Source: Streptomyces griseoaurantiacus (GTDB lineage: Bacteria > Actinomycetota > Actinomycetes > Streptomycetales > Streptomycetaceae). Taken from it: a DNA stretch of 64,000 nucleotides. Position numbers and translations under genes: made by a program. The notes below the pieces were generated by a model, which saw nothing but the letters and a program-made list of their open reading frames with translations, had not been told where the DNA came from and did not search any database. Below are positions 45,309 to 57,446 of this stretch, piece after piece. Location: assembly GCA_014656015.1 (NCBI GenBank), contig BNBP01000014.1:1-64000 (forward strand), in the 5' to 3' direction. Within the stretch, counting starts at the first letter, position 1. Each line of letters opens with the position of its first letter.

Positions 45309-46727
45309 GTGACCAGCACAACGCAGGCACCCCGACCCGGAGCCGGATCGGCTCATCCCGAACATCTCGGGCACGTCATCTTCATCGCGGCCGCGGCCGC
45401 GATGGGCGGTTTCCTCTTCGGCTACGACAGCTCCGTCATCAACGGTGCCGTCGAAGCCATCCGCGACCGCTACGACATCGGCTCCGCCGCGCTGGCCCAG
45501 GTCATCGCGATCGCGCTGATCGGCTGCGCCATCGGCGCCGCCACCGCCGGCCGGATAGCCGACCGCATCGGCCGCATCCGCTGCATGCAGATCGCCGCGG
45601 TCCTCTTCACCATCAGCGCCGTCGGCTCCGCCCTGCCCTTCGCCCTGTGGGACCTCGCCCTCTGGCGCATCATCGGCGGCTTCGCCATCGGCATGGCCTC
45701 CGTGATCGGCCCCGCCTACATCGCCGAGGTCGCCCCGCCCGCCTACCGCGGCCGTCTCGGGTCCTTCCAGCAGGCCGCGATCGTCATCGGCATCGCCGTC
45801 TCCCAGCTCGTCAACTGGGGCATTCTCAACGCCGCCGACGGCGACCAGCGCGGGCACCTCATGGGCATCGAGGCCTGGCAGGTCATGCTCGGCGTCATGG
45901 TCGTTCCGGCCGTCCTCTACGGCCTGCTCTCCTTCGCGATCCCCGAGTCGCCCCGCTTCCTGGTCTCCGTCGGCCGCCGCGACCGCGCCCGCGAGATCCT
46001 CGCCGAGGTCGAGGGCAGCGACGTCGACTTCGACGCCCGCATCGACGAGATCGAGCACGCCATGAAGCGCGAGGAGAAGTCCAGCTTCCGCGACCTGCTC
46101 GGCGGCGGCTTCCTCTTCAAGAAGATCGTCTGGATCGGCATCGGACTGTCGGTGTTCCAGCAGTTCGTCGGCATCAACGTCGCCTTCTACTACTCCTCCA
46201 CCCTGTGGCAGTCGGTCGGCATCGACCCCTCGGCCTCGTTCTTCTACTCGTTCACCACGTCGATCATCAACATCATCGGCACCGTGATCGCGATGATCTT
46301 CGTGGACCGGATCGGCCGGAAGCCGCTCGCGCTCATCGGCTCGGTCGGCATGGTCGTCGGCCTCGCCCTGGAGGCATGGGCCTTCTCCGCCCACCTCGTC
46401 GACGGCAAGCTGCCCGCCACCCAGGGCTGGGTCGCCCTGGTCGCCGCCCACGTGTTCGTCCTCTTCTTCGCCCTGTCCTGGGGCGTGGTCGTCTGGGTCT
46501 TCCTCGGCGAGATGTTCCCGAACCGGATCCGCGCCGCCGCCCTCGGCGTCGCCGCCTCTGCGCAGTGGATCGCCAACTGGGCCATCACCGCGAGCTTCCC
46601 CTCGCTGGCCGACTGGAACCTGTCCGGGACGTACATCATCTACACGGTCTTCGCCGCGCTCTCCATCCCGTTCGTGCTGCGGTACGTCAAGGAGACCAAG
46701 GGCAAGACCCTGGAGGAGATGGGCTGA
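45309..46727 (+). CDS. glcP: MFS sugar permease (GlcP-like)
   Basis: A 472-residue 12-helix major facilitator of the sugar porter family, proton symporter for glucose in Streptomyces (GlcP). Motifs are GFLFGYDSSVINGA in helix 1, DRIGRIR between helices 2 and 3, PAYIAEVAPPAYRGRLGSFQQ, PESPRFLVSVGRR and the second-half DRIGRKPLALIG and PETKG-like KETKGKTLEEMG at the C-terminus. The QFVGINVAFYYSSTLW block of glucose transporters (QQFxGIN) is clear. GTG 45309 with GAGGAG upstream. The symbol rests on position after smc (as SCO5578 glcP1) and family; the substrate itself is inferred. Confidence 0.9.
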   Translation: MTSTTQAPRPGAGSAHPEHLGHVIFIAAAAAMGGFLFGYDSSVINGAVEAIRDRYDIGSAALAQVIAIALIGCAIGAATAGRIADRIGRIRCMQIAAVLFTISAVGSALPFALWDLALWRIIGGFAIGMASVIGPAYIAEVAPPAYRGRLGSFQQAAIVIGIAVSQLVNWGILNAADGDQRGHLMGIEAWQVMLGVMVVPAVLYGLLSFAIPESPRFLVSVGRRDRAREILAEVEGSDVDFDARIDEIEHAMKREEKSSFRDLLGGGFLFKKIVWIGIGLSVFQQFVGINVAFYYSSTLWQSVGIDPSASFFYSFTTSIINIIGTVIAMIFVDRIGRKPLALIGSVGMVVGLALEAWAFSAHLVDGKLPATQGWVALVAAHVFVLFFALSWGVVVWVFLGEMFPNRIRAAALGVAASAQWIANWAITASFPSLADWNLSGTYIIYTVFAALSIPFVLRYVKETKGKTLEEMG

Positions 46728-46824
46728 GGCGGCCTGGCCGCCACCACAGGACCGAGGAGACCGGCCACACCCCCGCTGCCCCTCTCCTCACCCGGGAGGA
46801 TCCGCACCAGGATCCCCCCGAGGA

Positions 46825-46867
46825 CGTGCGGTTCCCCGCGCCCGACGAAGGCGCGGGGAACCGCACG
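46825..46867. terminator. Terminator after glcP
   Basis: A perfect 18-bp stem (46825-46842 with 46850-46867) and a CGACGAA loop, about 100 bases after the glcP stop. Confidence 0.85.
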
Positions 46868-47014
46868 CGCAGCCACGCACGCCCCCGCGTCGGACGCCCC
46901 CGGGTCACGCCCCGCGAAGCCGGGGGAAGCGCCCCGCCAAGCCCGGGGAAGGGCGGGAACGGCGGGAGGCGACACCCCTCTCCCGCGCACCCCTTCGCGC
47001 ATACTGGACGCGTT

Positions 47015-48211
47015 ATGGAAATCGTCATCCTTGCTGTAGTCATCGCCGTGGTCGTGATCGGCGCGCTCGGCGGGCTCGTGGTCGGCAGCCGCCGCAAGAA
47101 GCCGCTGCCCCCGGCGCCCCCCACGACGCCCGACATCACCGCCCCCCCGGCCGAGCCGCACGTCGGCGACGAGGCCGAGACGCCGCGCGAGGAACCGCGC
47201 CGGACCATCGAGGAGGTCGACCTACCCGGCGGCGCCACCGTCGTCGAGGAAGCGCCCGCCCCGCCCGCCCCCGCGATCGAGGTCCCGGAGCCCACCGCCG
47301 GCCGGCTGGTCCGCCTGCGCGCCCGCCTCTCCCGTTCGCAGAACGCGCTCGGCAAGGGCCTGCTCACCCTCCTCTCCCGCGAGCACCTCGACGAGGACAC
47401 CTGGGAGGAGATCGAGGACACCCTCCTCACCGCCGACGTCGGCGTCCAGCCCACCCAGGAACTGGTCGAACGGCTGCGCGAGCGCGTGCGGGTCCTCGGT
47501 ACCCGCACCCCGCAGGAGCTGCGCACCCTGCTGCGCGAGGAACTGCTGACGATCCTGGTCCCCGAGTTCGACCGCACGGTCAAGACCGACTCGAACCTCG
47601 ACACCCCCGGCATCGTGATGGTCGTCGGCGTGAACGGCACCGGCAAGACCACCACCACCGGCAAGCTCGCCAGGGTGCTCGTCGCCGACGGCCGCAGCGT
47701 CGTGCTCGGCGCCGCCGACACCTTCCGCGCGGCCGCTGCCGATCAGCTCCAGACCTGGGGGGAGCGGGTCGGTGCTCGCACCGTGCGCGGCCCCGAGGGC
47801 GGCGACCCGGCCTCCATCGCCTTCGACGCGGTCAAGGAGGGCATCGAGGCCGGCGCCGACGTCGTCCTCATCGACACGGCCGGCCGGCTGCACACCAAGA
47901 CCGGCCTCATGGACGAGCTGGGCAAGGTCAAGCGGGTCGTGGAGAAGCACGCCCCGCTCGACGAGGTACTGCTCGTCCTCGACGCCACGACCGGCCAGAA
48001 CGGCCTCGTCCAGGCCCGCGTCTTCGCCGAGGTCGTGGACATCAGCGGCATCGTCCTGACCAAGCTGGACGGCACCGCCAAGGGCGGCATCGTCATCGCC
48101 GTCCAGCGCGAACTGGGCGTCCCGGTCAAGCTCATCGGTCTCGGCGAGGGCGCCGACGACCTGGCCCCCTTCGAACCGGAGGCCTTCGTCGACGCGCTCA
48201 TCGGCGACTGA
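47015..48211 (+). CDS. ftsY: Signal recognition particle receptor FtsY
   Basis: A 398-residue SRP receptor. One N-terminal hydrophobic helix (IVILAVVIAVVVIGALGGLVV) anchors it, followed by an acidic Pro-rich stretch and the NG domain: MVVGVNGTGKTTTTGKLA, DTFRAAAADQLQTW, DTAGRLHTK, TKLDGTAKGG. It pairs with Ffh, also encoded in this window, to target nascent proteins to the membrane. ATG 47015; the distance from glcP and the terminator indicate its own promoter. Confidence 0.97.
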   Translation: MEIVILAVVIAVVVIGALGGLVVGSRRKKPLPPAPPTTPDITAPPAEPHVGDEAETPREEPRRTIEEVDLPGGATVVEEAPAPPAPAIEVPEPTAGRLVRLRARLSRSQNALGKGLLTLLSREHLDEDTWEEIEDTLLTADVGVQPTQELVERLRERVRVLGTRTPQELRTLLREELLTILVPEFDRTVKTDSNLDTPGIVMVVGVNGTGKTTTTGKLARVLVADGRSVVLGAADTFRAAAADQLQTWGERVGARTVRGPEGGDPASIAFDAVKEGIEAGADVVLIDTAGRLHTKTGLMDELGKVKRVVEKHAPLDEVLLVLDATTGQNGLVQARVFAEVVDISGIVLTKLDGTAKGGIVIAVQRELGVPVKLIGLGEGADDLAPFEPEAFVDALIGD

Positions 48212-48230
48212 CCCGGCACAGGAGCCCTCG

Positions 48231-48279
48231 CACAGGAGCCCCCGCACCCCTCACGGAGAGGGGCGCGGGGGCTCCTGTC
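48231..48279. terminator. Terminator after ftsY
   Basis: ACAGGAGCCCCCGC and GCGGGGGCTCCTGT form a long stem around ACCCCTCACGGAGAGGGGC, which can itself pair (CCCCT/AGGGG). A partial copy of the left arm (ACAGGAGCCCTCGC) lies just upstream. Confidence 0.75.
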
Positions 48280-48376
48280 ACCCGGTCCGCCGGACGGCCC
48301 CCGCACGGCCGACGACACCGCCGGCGGTACCAGGCGAGTGTGTGTGCGGGGCGTCGCCCGGCAGGCAGGAATCCTC

Positions 48377-48418
48377 GGACCGGCCCTACGCCCGTGAGGA
48401 CCGGCCCTACGCCCGTGA
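48377..48418. repeat. 21-bp perfect tandem duplication at the 3' end of the prim-pol-like gene
   Basis: Two identical adjacent copies of a 21-base unit (48377-48397 and 48398-48418) containing CCGGCCCTACGCCCG. On the minus strand the upstream copy covers the last codons and the stop, so the duplicate is untranslated. Confidence 0.9.
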
Positions 48419-49075
48419 CCGGTGCGCCACGTACGCCAGCGTGCCGATCAGCAGCCGCGCCGCGGGCAGCTCGCCCCCCGCCTCCCACTTCGGCGCCCGC
48501 AGCCACCGCACCGTGCCCCGGCCCGCCCGGTCCGACGGCGGAGCCGTGATGCACGCCCCCGCGCCCAGCCCGCGCAGATCGAGCGCGGTGTCCTCCCAGG
48601 CCATCCGGTACAGCAGCCGCGGCAGTTCCGCCGCACCGCCCGGCGCCACGAAGAACTGCGCGCGCCCCTCGGGCGTCACCGCCACCGGGCCCACCGGCAG
48701 CCCCATCCGCTCCATGCGCACCAGGGCCCGCCGCCCGGCCGCCTCGCCGAGCTCGATCACGTCGAACGCCCGCCCGACCGGAAGCATCACCGCGGCCCCC
48801 GGGTACTCGGACCAGGCCCGGTAGGCCTCGTCGAGCGTGGCCCCGGCCCGCACCGGTGCGGCGAAGTCCAGTGGATGCGCCCCCGGCTCGGGGCAGCCGG
48901 CCCGGCCGCACGAGCAGATCCCCGCCGCGGTCCGCGCCCCGGGCACGACGTCCCAGCCCCACAGGCCGGTGTACTCGGCGACGGCGGTGCACTCGGGCGA
49001 GCGGCCACGGCGCCGGGCGGCGGACCTGAGGTCGCGGATGGTCCTGGTCCGTGTGGAGCCGATCGTGAAGCCCAT
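48407..49075 (-). CDS. Prim-pol-like domain protein, probably inactive
   Basis: A 222-residue protein resembling the N-terminal bifunctional primase/polymerase (AEP) domain of actinobacterial proteins: AVAEYTGLWGWDVVPGART, CSCGRAGCPEPGAHP (zinc-like Cys cluster), AYRAWSEYPGAAVMLPVGRA, then FDVIELGEAAGRRAL where active enzymes have an hhDVDG-type acidic pair, and TPEGRAQFFVAPGG where they have a catalytic His motif. It also lacks any helicase partner domain. I infer it is a pseudo-enzyme or a DNA/nucleotide-binding protein. Start ATG 49075. It lies between ftsY and nsdA, as in S. coelicolor. Confidence 0.7.
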   Translation of the reverse strand: MGFTIGSTRTRTIRDLRSAARRRGRSPECTAVAEYTGLWGWDVVPGARTAAGICSCGRAGCPEPGAHPLDFAAPVRAGATLDEAYRAWSEYPGAAVMLPVGRAFDVIELGEAAGRRALVRMERMGLPVGPVAVTPEGRAQFFVAPGGAAELPRLLYRMAWEDTALDLRGLGAGACITAPPSDRAGRGTVRWLRAPKWEAGGELPAARLLIGTLAYVAHRSRA

Positions 49076-49527
49076 ACCCCCTCCAACGGGTCCGGCGCGC
49101 GGCTGGTTACGCACCGCAGCGGAGCGTGACCGTGTGTTCCGGGCGGGTGACCCCGGAAACCCGGGAGTCCCCGCCCGGCGCGAGCGGGAGAGAGGGGTGG
49201 TGCGGTGCCCGCCGCGCGCTCCCCGGCGCCTCCGTCCGCCCGTTCCCGTTCGTCATGTGTCAAGTGAATCGCGCGCCCGGCACCGTGAGTTCATTCGAAG
49301 GGGTGGCGAATGGTGGCGTTTCTGAAACGGCCGTGGTTGGAAGGGTGATCGGGAGACTACTGTGAGTGCACACGTCCTGGGATGCGTGCACGCGTGGGTA
49401 TGCCGGAGGCAAGGCGGGTTTCCGTTCGATCGGTGGGAACCGGCGGACGGCGGTGACGCGGACCGGCATCCTGGTAGGGCGTTCGGCGCATCGGCGCACA
49501 CGTGGTGTGAGGAATGGGGGCGTTCCA
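49076..49527. other. Long region upstream of nsdA
   Basis: About 450 bases. Two GTGCAC palindromes lie 20 bases apart (49366-49371, 49386-49391), and CACAC-GTG-GTGTG occurs at 49497-49509; any may be operators for nsdA. There is a less G+C-rich patch at about 49240-49360. No convincing coding sequence was seen. Confidence 0.4.
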
Positions 49528-51003
49528 GTGGGCGGCAACGGCGGAAGCGGGACCAACGCTGAGAAGCGCCCGAACGAGTTGCTGACGTCATGGTTCGTGC
49601 GCAGCGGATGGTCCAAGGGAGAACTCGCCCGCCAGGTCAACCGCCGGGCCCGTCAGCTCGGCGCCAACCACATCTCCACCGACACCTCCCGGGTGCGCCG
49701 CTGGCTCGACGGCGAGAACCCGCGCGAACCGATCCCGCGCATCCTGTCCGACCTGTTCTCCGAACGCTTCGGCTGTGTCGTCGCCGTGGAGGACCTGGGG
49801 CTGCGCGCCGCCCACCGCACCCCCTCCGTGTCCGGTGTCGACCTGCCGTGGACGGGCCCCGGAACCGTCGCCCTGATCAGCGAGTTCTCGCGCAGCGACC
49901 TGATGCTGGCGCGGCGCGGCTTCCTCGGGACCTCGCTGGGCCTGGCCGCGGGTCCCTCCCTCATCGAGCCCATGCAGCGCTGGCTGGTCCCGGGACCGCC
50001 CGCGCCGCCGCGCGAGGACTCCGCCGGGGCCGCCTCCCGCGGTCGGGGCCGGCTCTCCAGGCCCGAACTGGAACTGCTGGAGGCCACCACGGTCATGTTC
50101 CGGCAGTGGGACGCGAGTTGCGGCGGCGGCCTGCGCCGCAAGGCCGTCGTCGGCCAGTTGCACGAGGTCACCGACCTCCTCCAGGAGCCCCAGCCCGCCG
50201 CCACCGCCCGGCGCCTGTTCAAGGTCGCCGCCGAACTGGCCGAGCTGGCCGGCTGGATGAGCTACGACGTGGGGCTCCAGCCCACCGCGCAGAAGTACTT
50301 CGTCCTCGCGCTGCACGCCGCCAAGGAGGCGGGCGACCGCCCGCTCGGCTCGTACGTGCTCTCCAGCATGAGCCGCCAGATGATCCACCTCGGCCGCCCC
50401 GAGGACGCGCTCGAACTCGTCCACCTCGCCCAGTACGGCAGCCGCGACTGCGCGAGCCCGCGCACCCAGGCCATGCTGTATGCGATGGAGGCCCGCGCCT
50501 ACGCCAACATGGGCCAGCCCGGCAGGTGCAAGCGGGCGGTCCGGATGGCCGAGGACACCTTCGCCGACGCCGAGGACTGGGACGAGCCGGATCCCGACTG
50601 GATCCGTTTCTTCTCCGCCGCCGAACTGCACGGCGAGAACTCCCACTCCTACCGGGACCTCGCCTACGTCGCCGGCCGCAGCCCCGCCTACGCCGGGCTC
50701 GCCGAACCCGTGATGCGCGAGGCCGTCGATCTCTTCGCCAAGGACGGCGAACACCAGCGGTCCTACGCACTCAACCTCATCGGCCTGGCCACCGTGCACC
50801 TCCTCCAGCGCGAGCCCGAGGAGGGCGTCGTCCGCGCCCGCCAGGCCCTGGAGGTGGCCCGCAAGGTCCGCTCGGAACGCGTCAACACCCGCATCCGCAA
50901 GACGGTCGACGCGGCCGTACGCGATTTCGGCGACCTCGCCGACGTCGTCGACCTCACCGAGCAACTCGCCACCCATCTGCCGGAGACCGCCGAGGCGGTC
51001 TGA
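49528..51003 (+). CDS. nsdA: NsdA-like TPR regulator of development and antibiotics
   Basis: A 491-residue protein matching NsdA, a negative regulator of sporulation and antibiotic synthesis in S. coelicolor. The N-terminal part (about 20-90) is a divergent HTH-like segment (WSKGELARQVNRRARQLG, TDTSRVRRWLDGENPREPIP in part); the rest is helical and TPR-like (LFKVAAELAELAGWMSYDVG, YALNLIGLATVHLLQ). No kinase or enzymatic motifs. GTG 49528 was chosen with GAATGGGGG upstream. Position (between prim-pol-like gene and amtB) agrees with SCO5582. Confidence 0.88.
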   Translation: MGGNGGSGTNAEKRPNELLTSWFVRSGWSKGELARQVNRRARQLGANHISTDTSRVRRWLDGENPREPIPRILSDLFSERFGCVVAVEDLGLRAAHRTPSVSGVDLPWTGPGTVALISEFSRSDLMLARRGFLGTSLGLAAGPSLIEPMQRWLVPGPPAPPREDSAGAASRGRGRLSRPELELLEATTVMFRQWDASCGGGLRRKAVVGQLHEVTDLLQEPQPAATARRLFKVAAELAELAGWMSYDVGLQPTAQKYFVLALHAAKEAGDRPLGSYVLSSMSRQMIHLGRPEDALELVHLAQYGSRDCASPRTQAMLYAMEARAYANMGQPGRCKRAVRMAEDTFADAEDWDEPDPDWIRFFSAAELHGENSHSYRDLAYVAGRSPAYAGLAEPVMREAVDLFAKDGEHQRSYALNLIGLATVHLLQREPEEGVVRARQALEVARKVRSERVNTRIRKTVDAAVRDFGDLADVVDLTEQLATHLPETAEAV

Positions 51004-51049
51004 GGGCGGCGGCGGGGGACCCCGGCAACGCCGGGCAGTTCACCGACGC

Positions 51050-52889
<1,840 letters not shown>

Positions 52890-53038
52890 TCACGCATCCC
52901 GTGCCCCTCGCCGCCCGCGAGGGGCACGGGACCGCGCGGCCCAGGCGCCGCAGCAGACAGGGAACACCGCACCGAAAGGGACCCGGGCGCGGCCCCGGAT
53001 CCCCCTCCCGCCGCACCACGCCGCACGAAGGAGCGTCC

Positions 53039-55528
53039 GTGCACCACCCCCACGTGGAGAACACCCCGGACGACCCCGGCGGCTACGCGGCCGCCCGCCT
53101 GCGTCTCCTCACCGAGGACCCGCACCCGGGCCCCCCGCGCCGCGCCGCACTCTCCCGCCTCACCGACACCTGGCTCGCCGACCTCTTCGCCGGCGCGGCC
53201 ACCGTGGCCGGCACCGACGGCGACCCGGCCGGCACCCGCGGCATCTCCCTGGTCGCCGTCGGCGGCTACGGACGCGGCGAACTCTCCCCGCGCAGCGACC
53301 TCGACCTGGTCCTCCTCCACGACGGCAGCGACCCCGCACGCGTCGCCGCCCTCGCCGACCGCCTCTGGTACCCCGTCTGGGACCTCGGCCTCGCCCTCGA
53401 CCACTCCGTGCGCACCCCCGCCGAGGCCCGCAAGACCGCCGCCGAGGACCTCAAGGTCCAGCTCGGCCTCCTCGACGCCCGCCACCTCGCCGGCGACCTC
53501 GGACTCACCACCGCCACCCGCACCACCGTCCTCGCCGACTGGCGCAACCAGGCACCCAAACGCCTCCCGCAGCTCCAGGAACTGTGCGCCGAACGCGCCA
53601 CCCGCCACGGCGAACTGCGCTACCTCCTCGAACCCGACCTCAAGGAGGCCCGCGGCGGACTGCGCGACGCCACCGTCCTGCGCGCCGTCGCCGCCTCCTG
53701 GCTCGCCGACGCCCCCCGCGAGGGACTCGACGACGCCCGCCGCCGCCTCCTCGACGTCCGCGACGCCCTCCACCTCACCACCGGCCGCGCCACCGACCGC
53801 CTCGCCCTCCAGGAACAGGACCAGGTCGCCTCCGCGCTCGGCATGCTCGACGCCGACGCCCTGCTGCGCCAGGTCTACGAGGCCGCACGCGTCATCGCCT
53901 ACGCCGCCGACGTCACCTGGCGCGAGGTAGGGCGCGTCCTGCGCTCCCGCTCGATGCGCCCGCGCCTGCGCGCCATGCTCGGCGGCGGGAAGCAGCCCGC
54001 CGAGCGCTCCCCGCTCGCCGAGGGCGTCGTGGAACAGGACGGCGAGGTGGTGCTCGCCCGCACCGCACGCCCCGAACGCGACCCCGTGCTCCCCCTGCGC
54101 GCCGCGGCCGCCGCCGCACAGGCCGGACTCCCGCTCTCCCCGCACGCCGTACGGCGCCTCGCCGCCACCACACGCCCCCTGCCCGCGCCCTGGCCCGCCG
54201 AGGCCCGCGAACAGCTCGTCACCCTGCTCGGGGCCGGCCGCCCCACGGTCGACGTCTGGGAGGCGCTGGAGGCCGAGGAGCTGATCACCCGGCTGCTGCC
54301 CGACTGGGAACGCGTCCGCTGCCGCCCCCAGCGCAACGCCGTCCACCTGTGGACCGTCGACCGGCACCTGATCGAGACCGCCGTCCGCGCCTCCGCCCTC
54401 ACCCGCCGCGTCGGCCGCCCCGACCTCCTCCTCGTCGCCGCCCTCCTGCACGACATCGGCAAGGGCTGGCCCGGCGACCACAGCCTCGCCGGCGAGACCA
54501 TCGCCCGCGACGTCGCCGCCCGCATCGGTTTCGACCGTGCCGACTCCGCCGTCCTCGCCACCCTCGTACGCCACCACCTGCTCCTCGTCGAGACCGCCAC
54601 CCGGCGCGACCTCGACGACCCCGCCACCGTCCGCGCGGTCGCCGACGCCGTCGGTTCCCAGAGCACCCTCGAACTGCTGCACGCCCTCACCGAGGCCGAC
54701 GCCCTCGCCACCGGCCCCGCCGCCTGGTCCGCCTGGCGCGGCTCCCTCGTCGCCGACCTGGTCGCCCGCGTCGCCGCCCGGCTCGCCGGCGCCACCCCCG
54801 CCGAACCCGGCACCACCGCGCCCACCGCGGAACAGGAACGCCTCGCCGTCGAGGCCCTGCGCACCGGCGGCCCGGTCCTCGCCCTGCGCGCCCGCGCCGA
54901 GACCCCGGCCGGAGACGAGGGCCGGAGCCAGGACGATGCCGGTCAGGACGGCCCCGAACCGCTCGGCGTCGAACTGCTCATCGCCCTCCCCGAGCAGACC
55001 GGAGTCCTGCCCGCTGTCGCCGGCGTCCTCGCCCTGCACCGGCTGACTGTCCGCACCGCCGAACTGCGCGCCCTCGACCCGCCCGAGGGCGTCGAGGGCT
55101 CCGTCCTGCTGCTCGACTGGCGGGTCGCCGCCGAATACGGCTCCCTGCCGCAGGGCACCCGGCTGCGCGCCGACCTCGTACGCGCCCTGGACGGCACCCT
55201 GGACATCGCCTCCCGGCTCGCCGAACGCGACGCCGCCTACCCGCGCCGCCGCGGCGTGCCCGCCCCGCCGCCCCGCGTGACGGTCGCCCCGGCCGCCTCC
55301 CGGCACGCCACGGTCATCGAGGTCCGCGCCCAGGACGCCCCCGGCCTGCTGCACCGTATCGGCAGGGCCCTGGAGAAGGCGGGCGTACGGGTGCGCAGCG
55401 CCCACGCCTCCACCCTCGGCGCGAACGCCGTGGACACGGTCTACGTCACCGGCCCCACCGGGAGCCCCCTGCCCCCGCAGGAGGCGACCTCGGTGGCCCG
55501 GGCGCTGGAGGAGGCGCTCGGCGGGTGA
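53039..55528 (+). CDS. glnD: PII adenylyltransferase/uridylyltransferase GlnD
   Basis: An 829-residue nitrogen-status enzyme that in streptomycetes adenylylates GlnK at Tyr51. Domains: nucleotidyltransferase (VGGYGRGELSPRSDLDLVLLHD, residues about 80-100), central helical region, HD domain for reversal (LLVAALLHDIGKGWPGDHS, about 465-485) and two C-terminal ACT domains (last near 765-829, ATVIEVRAQDAPGLLHRIGR). GTG 53039 with AAGGAGCG upstream. A 149-base gap separates it from glnK. Confidence 0.95.
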   Translation: MHHPHVENTPDDPGGYAAARLRLLTEDPHPGPPRRAALSRLTDTWLADLFAGAATVAGTDGDPAGTRGISLVAVGGYGRGELSPRSDLDLVLLHDGSDPARVAALADRLWYPVWDLGLALDHSVRTPAEARKTAAEDLKVQLGLLDARHLAGDLGLTTATRTTVLADWRNQAPKRLPQLQELCAERATRHGELRYLLEPDLKEARGGLRDATVLRAVAASWLADAPREGLDDARRRLLDVRDALHLTTGRATDRLALQEQDQVASALGMLDADALLRQVYEAARVIAYAADVTWREVGRVLRSRSMRPRLRAMLGGGKQPAERSPLAEGVVEQDGEVVLARTARPERDPVLPLRAAAAAAQAGLPLSPHAVRRLAATTRPLPAPWPAEAREQLVTLLGAGRPTVDVWEALEAEELITRLLPDWERVRCRPQRNAVHLWTVDRHLIETAVRASALTRRVGRPDLLLVAALLHDIGKGWPGDHSLAGETIARDVAARIGFDRADSAVLATLVRHHLLLVETATRRDLDDPATVRAVADAVGSQSTLELLHALTEADALATGPAAWSAWRGSLVADLVARVAARLAGATPAEPGTTAPTAEQERLAVEALRTGGPVLALRARAETPAGDEGRSQDDAGQDGPEPLGVELLIALPEQTGVLPAVAGVLALHRLTVRTAELRALDPPEGVEGSVLLLDWRVAAEYGSLPQGTRLRADLVRALDGTLDIASRLAERDAAYPRRRGVPAPPPRVTVAPAASRHATVIEVRAQDAPGLLHRIGRALEKAGVRVRSAHASTLGANAVDTVYVTGPTGSPLPPQEATSVARALEEALGG

Positions 55529-55558
55529 GCCGACGGGCCGTCGCCCGTTCCCACGAGT

Positions 55559-55647
55559 GCGCTGCCCGCCGATGCGGGGATGTTCCGAACCTGCGCGGCA
55601 AGGGGCGCCTCTGCGCCGCGTGCTCCCCGCCGATGCGGGGGCCCGGC
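55559..55647. CRISPR. Vestigial two-repeat type I-E CRISPR-like unit
   Basis: Two copies of CCCGCCGATGCGGGG lie exactly 61 bases apart (55565-55579 and 55626-55640), the 29+32 periodicity of type I-E arrays. The second keeps the GTGCTC head (55620-55625) and the first keeps the ATGTTCC tail (55580-55586) of the streptomycete repeat I recall; each is otherwise damaged at the other end. The spacer is about 33 bases (55587-55619). No cas genes are near. Confidence 0.5.
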
Positions 55648-55747
55648 CCCTGTTCGCCCTCTGCGGCGGGCAGGGGCGATTTGCTTGCCGGGGCGGATAC
55701 CCTGGAGGGCGACCCAGACAGCCGCCGACGCGAGGACCTACACCGCC

Positions 55748-57313
<1,566 letters not shown>

Positions 57314-57446
57314 GCGAACGCCTCCAGGGGCCGGACGGCGGCGTCGGCGACCGGCCGGGCGGGGCCGGGGCCGGACGGTGGCATCGGCCCCCGACCGGCC
57401 GGCCGGGGGCCGCCGGACCCGTACGGTCCTGCGGCACCCGGCCCGC

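Noticed and set aside
55681..55705. A third CRISPR repeat after the two-copy unit
   Set aside because: The sequence 61 bases downstream keeps only scattered matches (TGCT, GGGGCGG), too weak to count.
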